Both the position numbers and the translations under genes were made by a program. A model generated the notes under the pieces. The model was not told the DNA's origin. It was given only the letters and a program-made list of their open reading frames with translations, and did no database searches. Positions 46,601 to 56,025 of a stretch of DNA of 64,000 bases are shown here, in pieces. The stretch is taken from contig JABAKD010000028.1 in the NCBI GenBank assembly GCA_012845835.1, positions 12,524,717-12,588,716 of the forward strand, given 5' to 3'. Each line of letters opens with the position of its first letter. Position 1 is the first letter of the stretch. This DNA comes from Undaria pinnatifida. Its lineage: Eukaryota > Sar > Phaeophyceae > Laminariales > Alariaceae.

Positions 46601-47256
46601 CGGCGAGCTTCGCTGCAAAGGCAATACCCCGAGGTGTGATGTGTGGCAAGACGTGGAACTCACCTTTCTGGGAAAGAGACGGCGCTAGCATTAGCACCGA
46701 TATCTTCGGTGCGTCTTCGTGAAGGCGATAGCTCAGCTTGCAATGGGGTTAGACCCTGTTCCGGTCTCTCAACAGCGCCAATCTTAGCATCGGGACCAGC
46801 ATTGCTCCTATCAGTATCAGCATCGATCCTTCCCCGCCCCACCGCCGTGGGCCGTTCATCGTCATCTTCGAAATCCTCCTCCTCCGAGGCTTCCTCGTCC
46901 GACTGCTCTGAGAGCTTCTCCCCCCCAACACTCCCCCCCCCAGAAAACCCGATGCTCCGCCTAGAAGTGGCCGAGGCGAGCGACAGAGAGCCCAGCTCAG
47001 ACCCGCCCTCCAAAGTCAAAGGATTGCTGCTGCCTCCTGTGGATGCAAAGCTGGTCGAGCTCCGACCACCCCCCTTGAACCCGTACAACGAAGTCTCCGT
47101 TATGTGCGTGTGGAAGTTCGGCTTCGAGGCAACGGGAGCCGACTGCAACGCCTCTGGCTTTGCGTCGTCCACCTCAACGGGTTCGGGAGCGATGGGAGGG
47201 GATGGGTGTCCCCGGCCGAGCACAGTCGCTGCCTCCTTTGATGTGGAGCAGCCCAT
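31169..47256 (-). CDS. Acylated TIR/HET-like protein, 6-exon gene
   Basis: Exons: 46664-47256, 38612-39410, 37045-37329, 33069-33211, 32359-32507, 31169-31644. The sum is 2445 bases (814 codons and TGA), and every GT-AG junction keeps frame. The N-terminus MGCSTSK fits N-myristoylation at Gly2 and palmitoylation at Cys3, so a membrane-tethered protein is inferred. About 350 Ser/Pro/acid-rich residues follow. A folded region (about 365-640) holds THRW (393-396), WIDYSCVDQ (456-464), a helix-like ARSVAAYMQLSDAVFTPY and RAWCRLE (586-592). The tail is Ser/Ala/Thr-rich. Strand-HRW, WIDxxCxxQ and RAWCxxE motifs recall TIR and HET domains, where a WCxxE glutamate can be catalytic. Assignment to that superfamily is by motif only. 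Confidence 0.82.
31772..31859 (-). mobile_element. TTAA MITE, solo copy 4
   Basis: CTAACCCCTTAAGGGCCC ... GTTGTAAAGGCGTTAA, 88 bp, just upstream of the last exon of gene 2. Confidence 0.65.
32150..32285 (-). repeat. CTCCTTAACC element, diverged
   Basis: CCGACGATTTTGGCTTAAGG and AGCCCCGTCACTCAGAAA are the reverse of the family start. In intron 5 of gene 2. A related end is at 63240-63262. Confidence 0.4.
32359..32507 (-). CDS. TIR/HET-like gene exon 5
   Basis: The exon encodes YFAARGEADRAQDRPHFFYG and a charged linker ending DPLE. The acceptor is ATACCTCAG and the donor GTGAGG. Without the donor the frame stays open for about 35 more codons of Gly-rich sequence, so an alternative end is possible. 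Confidence 0.75.
32640..33065. repeat. ACGGTA-rich intron of gene 2
   Basis: Dense ATACGGTA, GGTACGGTA and ATGATACGG motifs fill most of the intron between exons 4 and 5. Confidence 0.55.
33069..33211 (-). CDS. TIR/HET-like gene exon 4 (RAWCRLE)
   Basis: The exon encodes CLQDFCSRAWCRLEVLLCA, the third signature motif. The acceptor is CTTATTTCAG and the donor GTGCGT. It enters in phase 0 and leaves in phase 2. Confidence 0.82.
33634..33812. mobile_element. GGGTC-rich MITE, copy 2
   Basis: Same ATATCTCACGGGTCGACCC interior and end TTGACCCGTGAAAAGCCTTG. The left end is less clear. Confidence 0.55.
33967..34103. mobile_element. Foldback element with telomere-like core, copy 1
   Basis: ACATTATTGTGTTTTTTCAA at one end and the inverted AAACACAATAATGT at the other. 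GGGTTAGGGTTAGGGTTAG lies inside at 34051-34069. Confidence 0.6.
34333..34560 (-). repeat. AGATC element copy, reversed
   Basis: AGATCATACGGCTCTCACCC and GTGCAGGAGCTGTGGAATAC are the reverse of the other two copies. Confidence 0.5.
34848..34988. mobile_element. Foldback element with telomere-like core, copy 2
   Basis: TTCGAGAAAATGGTTTGACA and the inverted GTCAACCATTTTCCCGAATA bracket ACCCTAACCCTAACCC at 34890-34905. Confidence 0.6.
35525..35840 (+). mobile_element. SINE-A copy 3
   Basis: Full-length copy. ATGGT occurs on both sides and may be part of a target duplication. It is inserted in an ACCAATGG-rich degenerate repeat. Confidence 0.8.
36124..36350 (+). repeat. AGATC element copy
   Basis: Shares GGGTGGGAGTCGTACGATCT, GATCCTGCACAACTTCTC and CAGTAGATCGT with 54800-55050. 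Confidence 0.55.
37045..37329 (-). CDS. TIR/HET-like gene exon 3
   Basis: The exon begins NDAESKRKAARSVAAYMQL immediately after the VDQ motif, followed by SDAVFTPYAE. This fits the helix and short strand expected after the WIDxxCxxQ strand. The rest is a Ser/Gly-rich insert. The acceptor is CTCTCCCAG and the donor GTGAGAA; both ends are phase 0. Confidence 0.82.
37338..37520. repeat. G/A-rich purine tract
   Basis: Long GGGAGG/GAGGGG tract immediately upstream of exon 3 of gene 2; on the coding strand it is the pyrimidine tract before the acceptor. Confidence 0.75.
37800..38015. repeat. TATCGTATCGAG tandem repeat
   Basis: About three units of 70-90 bp, each with ATCGTATCGANTNGAGTGCT and GTGAACTTA. 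Confidence 0.65.
38612..39410 (-). CDS. TIR/HET-like gene exon 2
   Basis: A strong pyrimidine tract ends in CTCTTCAG, and the donor is GTGAGA. The first part is disordered (Ser/Pro/Thr). Then come FPRYEDVVKSGALV, AFVVFVTHRW, a Gly-rich loop with TPDVDGTK, and VFVWIDYSCVDQ at the end. Confidence 0.86.
39555..39860. repeat. GCGGAACGGTCCAGCTTT duplication
   Basis: CGTGCATTACTTGCGGAACG and GTCCAGCTTTTCTTTG at about 39583 recur at about 39799 as GTGCATTAGCTGCGGAACGG. Confidence 0.5.
39905..40290. repeat. CAGCTCAGCAGCGCAGCG low complexity
   Basis: Two clusters of CAGCTCAGCAGCGCA and GCAGCGC motifs in intron 1 of gene 2. Confidence 0.6.
40370..41050. repeat. Tandem duplication, about 350 bp unit
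   Basis: GTGTACTCGTCTTTTTGCTT ... TTGCGCGAGCGTAGCGGGCG recurs from 40735 as GTGTACTCGTTTTTTTGCTT ... TTGCGCGAGCGTAGCGGGTG. Confidence 0.75.
41178..41335 (-). repeat. Element C, diverged copy
   Basis: Reverse copy with GACCCTGGTACCATCACA and GCAGCTGCTAAGCCGAGTTT; strongly diverged. Confidence 0.5.
41440..41575 (+). mobile_element. SINE-A body fragment
   Basis: The interval contains TCGATGAGAATCGACGAGCA and the GCGATAAAAACC segment. The tRNA-like head is missing. It lies in intron 1 of gene 2. Confidence 0.5.
41962..42105 (+). repeat. CTCCTTAACC element copy 2
   Basis: TGAACGACGGGGCTCCTTAA then AAAATCGTCGGAATGCC and GGGTTGCATGTTCAG. In intron 1 of gene 2. Confidence 0.55.
44233..44324 (-). 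mobile_element. TTAA MITE, solo copy 5
   Basis: TAAAACCCCTTTAGAGCCCC ... GGAAAGGGGTTAA. In intron 1 of gene 2. Confidence 0.65.
44785..44905 (-). mobile_element. Element D, 5' fragment
   Basis: Contains CCACTCCAGAGTGACTGGAG and GACTTTATTATGCGACTTAA next to an ACAACG microsatellite. In intron 1 of gene 2. Confidence 0.6.
44895..45045. repeat. ACAACG/ACA microsatellite
   Basis: ACAACGACAACGACAACAAC passing into CAACAACAAAAACAACAAC, abutting the element D fragment. Confidence 0.85.
46664..47256 (-). CDS. TIR/HET-like gene exon 1
   Basis: The ATG at 47254-47256 is followed by GGC TGC, giving Met-Gly-Cys. The rest is low complexity: Ser/Gly-rich stretches and an acidic block SDEEASEEEDFEDDDE. 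It ends FPE plus AG at a GTGAGTT donor. An intron of about 7.2 kb full of repeats follows. Confidence 0.83.
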
Positions 47257-48958
47257 TGTGGACTACCCTGTCAGCTTTTTCTCGCAACGGCCTCGCACCT
47301 CTTCAGGGGACGGCGCGGTTTACGCTGGGGAGCAACCACCCAAAGGCTTGCACACGACACCGACAACCACCCACAACCTCTATGCGAAGCGATGCAATGC
47401 GCGCGCGCGGCTGGCTACGCTGTCGCCCTCACAAGTAGTGGAAAAGCAGAGGCCTCGGCGACTACTCGTACGGAAAGACCTTTTGCGTCACGTGTGGGCT
47501 CGGTCAGGCCGGGGATAAAATTTCAGTTCCGATAACCCGCCGCGAGTTGATTTGCTTTGGTAAACAAGCGGTGCGCGCAGTCTTTAGATCCAGCAAGCAG
47601 GGGCACCGTTGCGCTTGAAGGCCTCTTAGCACACCAGGAGCCAGCGCCCGCTCTAGCGTTGATGCTTGAAAAGGTGGGCAGTCGCCTTTTTCACGACACA
47701 TATGGAGGCATTTGGATCGGGGGATGAACATATTGTGCCGTTGCATTTTTACTTGTTTTTTTGTCGGTTTTCAGCCTAATCCGCCGCGTGCTGCTGTTGC
47801 TGCTGTGTGTCTGTGTCTGCGCTGAGCGTTGTGGCCCAGCGTGTGGTGCTGCTACCACGTAGGACCTTTATAACAGGCACAGGCTCTAGCATAGGTTGCT
47901 GTAGAGTGTACGTGGCTACTTGACTACTACGAACTAGAAGACGTTTCTTGTTTTGTTTGCTACTATGCTCCATCGTGGTCGTCGTCGCTCTTCACCCAAC
48001 AGAATAATATATGAGCGAAGAACACAACACAACAAGAAGAAAGACAGCATCTGCCTGTGCATCTTGTTTTCACAAGTTCACTTGGATAGGGAAACGGTGA
48101 CAGCAGCAGTCGGGAGTGAAGTTATGTCGACGTGTGAATGGATGTGCTCGTACATACCGATTGCACCGATATTCTGTAGTATCCGATACCGCGTCACCAC
48201 GACGAATCAATGGTGGAATGAAATGTCAAAAGTATGCGCTTCGGTGTTAGCTTGTTTCCTGGCTTCCTCTGGCGTGTCCTTTTCTTGCCTATTCTTTTTA
48301 ACAAAAAAAATAATTCAAAACGAACAGAATTCGCAGGAAATGTCTCGAAAATAATGTGAAAAGCTGAAAAATGTTGCTGTGATTCTTTTATTTTTGGTGT
48401 GGCACTGGTCGGTTTTCAGCAAAAAAAAGTTATAGATTGGCGTTGTTTCTAATCGCCCCCTGTTGTACCTGCCAACCCGAATGAAAACCCGTCAAGCTGA
48501 TCGACACCCCTCCCACGCTGAAGGCGAACCTGTTGCAAGCAGCTGTTGTGCTGCGAAGAGCTCGCTGATCGCCTCTCCTATCTGTTCGGTGTTACATACC
48601 GACCTGCTGCCGTCTGTCGAGCGGTGGATCCTGGCCGTAGCGTGTCGCGTCGACCATCACGTGGGGCAAACCAAAAGAAAAGGAAATACTTCGTCCCACC
48701 TTCATTTCTTCATCAAGGAGTCCAAGAGGAGTCTTCGCTTCACTTTCGTGACAAACCGATAGCTACAAACCGTGTTCAGCTCGGAGGAAGACTCAAGAGC
48801 GAAGGGACACGTCGAGCCCACCATCCTGAGCCCCCGCACACCTACCACTCGCAAGGAGCCCCAGAATCTCCCACGGCGACGGTTGGTGGTGAACCAGAGT
48901 GGTAGAGGGGGGCCGTCCGAAGTTGTCGCACGACATATCGCAAGTTTTTAGAGCTGGG
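47257..48958. promoter_or_regulatory. Intergenic region between divergent genes 2 and 3
   Basis: The 1.7 kb between the two divergent ATGs must contain both promoters and 5' leaders. A CCTTTATAAC motif at 47868-47877 could be a TATA-like element, but no initiator can be assigned. It also holds the possible transposase fragment. Confidence 0.4.
48546..48680 (+). pseudogene. Possible Tc1/mariner-type transposase fragment
   Basis: One frame reads ELADRLSYLFGVTY then RPAAVCRAVDPGRSVSR. This resembles the second helix-turn-helix of Tc1/mariner or IS630-like transposases (LxxxLxxxFGVxxSxxxVxRxL). A stop lies just upstream in frame, and no catalytic DDE part follows, so it is a relic if real. It could instead be 5' leader of gene 3. 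Confidence 0.35.
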
Positions 48959-49162
48959 ATGGCTGCTCATCAGCAGGATGGAGCAGGCGGGGCTTGGTCT
49001 CAGGAAGCCGTAGCTGAGCCCGCGCCGGATGGGGCCGATGCGAACGTTGACGCGGCGTTTAAGCTTCAGGTCGAGGAGGGGGCCACGGTCAGTGCGACGT
49101 TCCCCTTCTTCGGTGATCCGGAAGGAGGGCAGCTCAGTTTCCAAATTGGAGATAACATAAAG
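48959..49162 (+). CDS. First exon of an SH3-domain protein (partial)
   Basis: The ATG at 48959 opens 68 codons: an Ala/Gly-rich leader MAAHQQDGAGGAW, then KLQVEEGATVSATFPF, FGDPEGGQLSFQIGD and NIK before a GTGAGA donor. The pattern ATFPFF...GGxLSFxxGDxI is the RT-loop start of an SH3 domain, which binds proline-rich peptides. The rest of the domain (WWxG, FPxNYV) must lie in a later exon, and I could not find it to the window end. The gene is divergent from the acylated TIR/HET-like gene, 1.7 kb apart. A GTG sixty bases upstream is in frame but is not a likely eukaryotic start. Confidence 0.6.
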
Positions 49163-50079
49163 GTGAGATGGGGAAAAGCGGGGGAAATGTTTTTCACGTA
49201 GAAAACGTGTTGGAGAAGGAATGGGACCGACCGAACGGCCCTTTTTATTGTACCAGATACAGAGTGGTTTCGGCGTACATTTATGCAGTACGAGTACTGC
49301 TGTAGACAAGCGATGGAATGGAAGTGAGAGGAATGAATTACAGCAGCAGCATAGACAGAACAGCAGCAGCAGAAGCAGCAATGATGATGCTCGTCGGTAG
49401 CATATGCTCCATATTTGCACCCTGGCGATCAATACTTATGCCCCGTTGCACTGCTATCTCGCACTCATATTATGGCTGATGGGGTGCGGCCGTGATGTTG
49501 CCCGCATCGAGGTGTGGTGGAGGTAGGCAGAAGCCCACGCATACTTGTCTATACGAAATATATATACCTGGTACCTGGTGTCAGGTGTACCTCTGGGATG
49601 TCATGGTCATGCACGCAACCGCAAAAGCGGCCGGATCCCCCGCGACCCACAACTATACCTTGCTACCCAGGACCCATGACCAAACGCTCCTGTGAGTAGA
49701 ATCGATTGCGCACTAGATTGCGAAGCTAATTATGTACCAGGAATCAGCGTAGTAAAGTACACGTCAGGTCCGTACCTGTTGCAAAGGACGGAACAAAACC
49801 ATTGCGAATTGTTTTCAATATTAGTCCTTCTTTACCTAGTCTCCAAGTCCCTTTCGTGGGCCCTTTGCTTTTAGGGCAGAACAGAAAGGGGTGCGTCGGT
49901 GCATCTCCGTCGTGACTACTGCGTGTAGCGTGCATCGCGTGCCAGGTCTATGAAGTGCCTGGTATAACTCCAAACGCGTTTCTTCTTTTAGGATGCTGCT
50001 GCTCTGCACCTTGTATTTATTGTCGGAGCTTTGAAATTCTGCACGTAGCGTTGGGAGTGTGATGCAATGGCAGAATAGC

Positions 50080-50580
50080 GAGGGCAAGGCTGAGGTTCTC
50101 ACGTAGAGGTCAAGTAGGTTGCGGCATGGAACCTGGCTGATATCTGGCGAAATTTCAGCAGCGAGCGGCAATCTCATACTGCACCCTGGTCAATGGCAAG
50201 CAAACATCATCGGGATGCTGCCGATGCGTGCCTCGTATTCAGAGCTTCTTGTGCAGGGTACTGCTGCAATAACGTTTGCGTGTCGCAAGCAAGCGCAAGG
50301 TTAAGCTTCTCCCAGAGGTTGCGGCATCGGACCTGCTGACACCTGCCCAATGTACTGGCGGTGCCAATCTGATACCCCGGTAAATTGCAAAGCACACTTC
50401 ATACTCATTTTGCTTCTGTTTCAGCATCGTAATGACATGGCAAGGGCAAGGTTGCGGTTCTCCTAGGTTACGGAATGCCACCTGCCTGGCGTGTCTCGCA
50501 ATTGCAGCAGTACGAGGTGACATGGTAGGGTTAGGCAGCAATAAGGTTTTTGTGCCCTTGTTGGCGTTCATGACTTTGGT
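50080..50580. repeat. Degenerate triplicate of about 180 bp units
   Basis: GGTTGCGGCATGGAACCTGG, GGTTGCGGCATCGGACCTGC and GGTTACGGAATGCCACCTGC each follow a GCAAGG...TTCTC block. Confidence 0.5.
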
Positions 50581-50905
50581 TGGCGGAACTTTCGCCCCGA
50601 TATCCCACGTTTGCAGACGGCGCAACAATTGCCGCAACATTGATTGTACATAGAACCGATTTTTGACCATTTTGGCCGATTTTATAACTTGCATCTCACA
50701 ATTCGTTTTGACCGATTTGGTCATTATCTAAAACCGTTTTCCTTCCTATTAAATGTGAGCACAGCAGTTGATCGATCCCCACCGCGTCAATTTGGTCCCA
50801 GAGCCTGTTGTACGGCGCACGATTTTAATGCGCCTCCCGACCACGAAATCAAGAAAGAAACCGCAGTTTGGACTATTTTTCTGTCACCACACCCTAACCT
50901 CTTGC

Positions 50906-51212
50906 CGGTCACCCCGGTGTGGCGTATCAGGTTATCCTCGAGCCTGGTATACGTCAGTTTTGTGAGTTCGAGTCCCCCCGAGTGCATGCTCGTACAAATT
51001 CGCAGGGACTTTTATTGTGCACAAATCGACTTGCGGAAAGCGCGAGAGCGTTAGTTAGCAACTCTTGATGAATAATCGACGAGCAGTGGGATTGCTGAAC
51101 CCTATGCACCATAAAAATTGAAGGCAAGAACGGGGGAAGAGAAGGGACGACGACACCTGTGGCCACGGCTTGTCCAGAGAAGCTGGAAAGTAGAAGTGTG
51201 AACAAAAAAAAC
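50906..51212 (+). mobile_element. SINE-A copy 4
   Basis: Full-length copy with a B-box GAGTTCGAGTCCC and an A-rich 3' end. Confidence 0.8.
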
Positions 51213-52734
51213 TAACCCGATTGTACAAGGGTGCGGCTACTGGGTGTCGATCGGAGGAATATCAGTTTAACATGAAGACTACGCACACACACCTGGTAGT
51301 TTCCTCTTGCCTGTGTTGCCACGCCGGCAGCTCTGTACGCCTTTTCCCTTCAATCGACTACTGGTGCGTGGCTACCAGGTAGGTTTGTAACATCATCATC
51401 TACCTGTCTCATTGTAGCTCTCATCTCTGACCTAATTTTTTTTAAAATCACAACACAAAACTGCAGTTGGCATGTTTGCGTACCAGGGGCGGGAAGCGAC
51501 CACGCACTCAGTTGATATTATGTGTTGCGGGCACGACAATTTCCTGGTTATTTTATGACTAATTTTCAAGGACGTCAGCCGTGAGTTCGACGAATTCCAG
51601 GTCAATACGTACTCGTCTTGGATTATTTTGTTCGGTGACGATAGGAGCCCCTGTTAGCCCTTTACTATCTGCTTGCTTCGTTCGCGGTTTGAGGTGCAGT
51701 GTCTAACGCTTCTTGAACTCTGCCAATACACGTCATTCTTGGAAATATTGCACGCGTTTGAAGGATAGGGACATAATGTAGGAAAATGGCAGTGGAAAAT
51801 TTGGGACAGGCAGCTCTATATTGGAGTAGTAGGCGGTAAACCTCTGTCTTATATTTCTTCGTAAGGATATTACTTACAAAAATATTTACTGTAAGATCGA
51901 GATAGGGCATGTAGGTATAAGAGGCGACGCTCTCTGCCCGGCGCTTGGTTCGGCACGTGTTTGTTTAGTGGGCGTTTACCTGAAAACGGGCTGTACACGA
52001 GATGTTTCGTGTTGTGTCATGGCTCATGACCGCGATCCTCTCCAGGTGTATCACAGGAAGAGTTACACCACACGACGAGTATACTGCAACGTTTCAGTGT
52101 GCGACTATCAGTCGGTGGTGCTGCTATTCATCTTTTGTTCTTGTGTAAGTGGTCCGCGCGGACATGCTGGATGGTGTGTATTTGGGGGGGAATTGTTTGA
52201 GTACATCAAGCTTGAACAGGAACACCAACACCGACAAGAAACGACGGCGACGGACGCAAGAACATGAAGCGTGATGTTATATATCGCCCTTGAGCTCGTA
52301 TTGTAGTAGCACGGTTCCAAATACCTCTCATGCGCAGAGAGTTGTCAAAAATAATAAGCTCCACCTGTTTCCTGCCAGCGCACGGCGAACTAGTAGCTAT
52401 CATACTGTTGCACGCCACGTATTGGTGACATCATTTTCTTCGTGTCCACAAGCTTTCGTTCTATGACCTTTGCGTAACATACCTACCGCTACCCGGTGCC
52501 TGGTACCTCGTACTATGTTACCCGGTATGCATTCATGCGAACGTCATCCGAAAGTGGAAGTTGTGCAAGATCATCCGCTTCCCATTGCGATGTACTTTAC
52601 CTCGTTCCTTGGTGCGTGTTCGTTGTTCATTTTGCACAGCTTGTTGTCCACCATGGGCTGGATGGTCGCTCGTGGCACTTTCCCGGCGTTGATTCATTCT
52701 ACATTACCCTACTGTGTACTGTTAAGTGTTGTTG

Positions 52735-53075
52735 TTCTCACATTAACTCGCATGTTATCAAGTCCGTGGTCACAGGACAGGCTCCAGTCATCCTGGAGTG
52801 GAGGAATAGCCCAGGAAAAAAAGCACAAACAAAACCAAAAGTGGTACACGCATATATCATACTCGTAGCTGACGCAATTCATGCCTCAGCCACAAAAATG
52901 CAAAGAATGAGATCGAGAGTCAGCCTACGATGTGCCAGGTCCATACTGGTTCATACTTACGTCGCGCTACTCGCGCCTGAAAAACCGACTACACCGCTTG
53001 CCACCCAGAAAAGATTACCACGTACCAGGTGTATATTACTATGCATAAGCACGTCAGGCTCAAGTCAATTGGAAG
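52735..53075 (+). mobile_element. Element D, partial copy
   Basis: Shares TCTCACATTAACTCGC, ACAGGACAGGCTCCAGTCA and TACGATGTGCCAGGTCCA; it lacks the purine tail. Confidence 0.65.
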
Positions 53076-53094
53076 AAAAAATACTACGTACGTC

Positions 53095-53335
53095 GTATAT
53101 TATAAAAAATGAAAATACACTCCAGCTGTGAGATCGAATTTGTCGAAACTCATATTTGCAAGCTGTGTGTGATACTCCGATCGCGCGTATTACGGGTTGT
53201 GTGTCCTCATTAAGGATAGAGGTCGGCGACTCCCCTTGCAACTACAGTGTAGCTATCAGGGTCAACAGGGTGATGTTAGTCAGTCAGTGCGCGGAAACTT
53301 TAAAACCCGTTTCTGAGGGGGACAAAATCTGACAG
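53095..53335 (+). repeat. Element C, long copy
   Basis: AAAATACACTCCAGCTGTGA ... GCAAGCTGTGTGTGATACTC ... GGTCAACAGGGTGATGTTAG. About 240 bp match 57535-57775. Confidence 0.7.
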
Positions 53336-53544
53336 CTATATAGTATCATAGTGGTAAGTCGTCTTCCTCCTCCTTAGCAGCAGCAGTATTGTCAGCGATA
53401 TAGCGGCAGTGGTCAACGCTGAAACGTCGAAGTTGCGAATACCTGGTACGTCGTACGTGCGAGGTATTTGATACCAAGTCCTGCTGTAGTGTGTGTATGG
53501 CAAGTACTCGTATTAATAGGTCAATGCACAGCAGTTTTGTTGTT

Positions 53545-53770
53545 TGTCTTTTTCATCACTTTTACTCTCCAGCTGGACTCGTACGAGGTTTTACCCTCCG
53601 CAACCTTCCGGACAAGTCGTGGTCACAGGTGCCTTTCCTTCTTCCCCGCGGTACTTGCCTTCTTTTTCATCGCGCATACGAGTAGGCTCAGCGTTTCCAC
53701 TTTTCAACTTTAGCTCGTCGATTTGCGTCGAATTTCGCCAACTCACGCTTTCACACTTTCAACCTGTCGA
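53545..53770 (-). mobile_element. SINE-A fragment, rearranged
   Basis: Body segments of the family (GTGGTCACAGGTGCC, ATCGCGCAT, GCTCGTCGAT) without the tRNA-like head; strongly diverged. Confidence 0.55.
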
Positions 53771-54011
53771 TGTTGTCAGAGCCCTTTGTGATATTCAGTA
53801 ATGCAACTTAGGCCGATTTAAAGTTTCCTGCTTCCCTGTCGTTTAGGTCTTTTGGTGGGGTCTGTCGGCGCCCAAGGTCATGGCATTCGTAAAACCGTCA
53901 TTTATGACTTCGTCATCATCGTCATCGTGGTCGTGATCGTCATGGCTGCGTTTGCCTGCTTCGTTGGCGGGGAGGGCGCAGACTGCTGTGATATTTCCTC
54001 ATTCGATAATT

Positions 54012-54490
54012 TGTTGTTATTCTCACATTAGCTCGCATAATCAAGTCCGTGGTCACAGGACAGGCTCCAGTCACTCTGGAGCTGAGGAATACCCCAGGGA
54101 AAAACACACAAACCCTAGGTGGTACACGCATATATCACAGCTGACGCAATTCACGCCTCCACCAGAAACATATAAAAGTGAAATCGGGAGTCAGTCTACG
54201 ATGTGCCAGGTCCAGGCCGGTGCATACGTCTCACTACTCACGCCTGGAGAAACCAAATATTCCGATTGCCACCCAAGGAAGACTACCACGTATATATTAC
54301 ACGTAGTATCTATCACTACGCATACGCACGACAGGCATAAGTCAATTGGAGAAAAAGAAACAAAGAAAAGAAAAGAAGATAAAGGAAAGGAAAGAAAAGA
54401 GAAAAAAAACGACACAAGACGAAAAAGGCAAGCAAAGAGAAGAAAAAGACAAGAAAAGCAAGAAAAGACAAGACAGGAAAGCAAGAACGA
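54012..54490 (+). mobile_element. Element D, full copy
   Basis: Begins TTCTCACATTAGCTCGC, then ACAGGACAGGCTCCAGTCA, and ends in a purine-rich (A/G) tail of about 130 bp. The same tail occurs in the copy at 62490, so it belongs to the element. Confidence 0.7.
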
Positions 54491-54544
54491 TTTTTTTGTG
54501 ACATAATACGCAAGATAACGTACACCCTTCCGAAGATGTCACGA

Positions 54545-54692
54545 TACGGCTCTTTGACCCCTTGACCGACAGCGATTTTCCAACGGTGTACCTTGACTGA
54601 CGCCAAACTACCAGGTTTTACTCGGGAACGATCGATTTGACACCCTTGACCGCTTGACGTTTTTCCTTTGACTGACCGTCTCCTGACATATT
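54545..54692 (+). mobile_element. GTCAAGG MITE-like repeat, copy 2
   Basis: CCCCTTGACCGACAGCGATT ... TGACTGACCGTCTCCTGACA; the ends carry CCTTGACCG-type inverted motifs. Confidence 0.55.
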
Positions 54693-54799
54693 TGCTCCCT
54701 TTCACGTCTTTTCGAGACAATTTTTTTCACAAGCACAAGAAGGGGTGCGCGCACAACGAAAATGGTGGGGTTGGAATGACGCACGCGTCCGACAGATCA

Positions 54800-55055
54800 C
54801 CGAACCCCGTTTGGTTATCTTGATCTTTCAGGCAGCATCTGCATGATCTAGCTCGTAATGTTACCGGGTGGGAGCCGTAGGATCTGCGTAATGTGGTAAA
54901 CGTTTCCGGGGTGGGGTCTTCACTCTCCAATGTTCGGATCCTGCGCAACATCTCGTAGCGGCAGACACAGGATCTACGTAAGATGACCGACAGTAGATCG
55001 TCATCTGTCCAAGGTGGGGAATGATCACAATCTAGATAATCTGTCTGTCCGCAGA
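54800..55055 (+). repeat. AGATC element copy
   Basis: GGGTGGGAGCCGTAGGATCT, GATCCTGCGCAACATCTC and CAGTAGATCGTCATCTG in the same order as at 36.1 kb. Confidence 0.55.
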
Positions 55056-55624
55056 CGCATCCCTCGGCGTCTGCACTTTCCGGCTTGGAAATTCGTCCGG
55101 CGGGGTGTGTTAGCTTGCGTGTTACCAGGTACACTGTAGCTGTCCCCAAGAACTCGCGCAACAGGGTACCAGGTATTTATTTCCGTCCTCAACTTGTTTG
55201 CGCTGGTGGAAGGTAGTAAAAGGCTTTTGGTATATAAAAGTCGCCGAAATTGGTCGAACGTCGATTGACTATGTTTTCCCCCAAGTTCCGCAGATCGCGC
55301 CCCACACCACCCCCCCCTCACTAGTCGGTGAACGATCACCCCTCGCCGTAATGTACTACGGCGTTTAGCTGTGATGTTTTGTACGTGTCACACGACCAAG
55401 GCCAACCTCGTCTGCTATTCTTGCTCTGAGAACCACTGTTTGTAGCATCGATTCGATGGTGATGCGTTTCGCCCAAACTATGAGCTATCAGGTACCTGGA
55501 GTACCTGCAGCAATACGTGTGATAGCGAGCAGCAGCATATAATAGCAGCATGTTGTGCGGGTGTCAATAGTCCTGGTATATGTCAAGGCACTGGAGGATA
55601 TTCGTCTGTTTGCCTACTATTTAT

Positions 55625-55884
55625 GGTAAAGGGTTAACCTTAACCAATCGCCTACCCACACTAAGTGTGCCGACGACGCCATTTGTTAAGGTATTAGAGG
55701 GGACTAGTGCGTCAGACTACTGGTTGAAGGTCAAACCATTACGCTATACCTACAATGGGACCCGAAGGGTGCGCCAGCTAGCGTTGGGCTGCGAAAGCAA
55801 CTGAGCTAAATCGACACACGACGCGTATGAAAATACGTGGAAGTGTGGTGAGCTAAAGCTTTATTTTTCCCCATCCGCCGGAGG

Positions 55885-55917
<33 letters not shown>

Positions 55918-56025
55918 AGTCAACCCATTGCCTGCTCAGCCTAATCTTGTCGGCGACGCCATTTATTAAGGTATTAGAGGGTATTACGAGTAGTCCGTTT
56001 GGCTACCGGTAAAAGGTTGAAAAAA
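55625..56025. repeat. Direct duplication flanking a poly(A) element
   Basis: GACGACGCCATTTGTTAAGG and TATTAGAGGG at 55671-55700 recur as GGCGACGCCATTTATTAAGG at 55952, one on each side of the poly(A) element. Confidence 0.65.
55739..55916 (+). mobile_element. Poly(A) retroelement, copy 4
   Basis: Nearly the same sequence as the copy at 16800-16987, ending in a long A tract. It is flanked by a direct duplication of host sequence. Confidence 0.75.

Noticed and set aside
46643-47518. 291-codon plus-strand frame opposite exon 1 of gene 2
   Set aside because: Antisense of a low-complexity Ser/Gly/acid-rich exon; the minus frame has a better start (MGCS) and splice donor.
54316-54720. Leu/Phe-rich frames that look like membrane proteins
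   Set aside because: They are antisense of the purine-rich tail of element D, and the same occurs at 62.5 kb.
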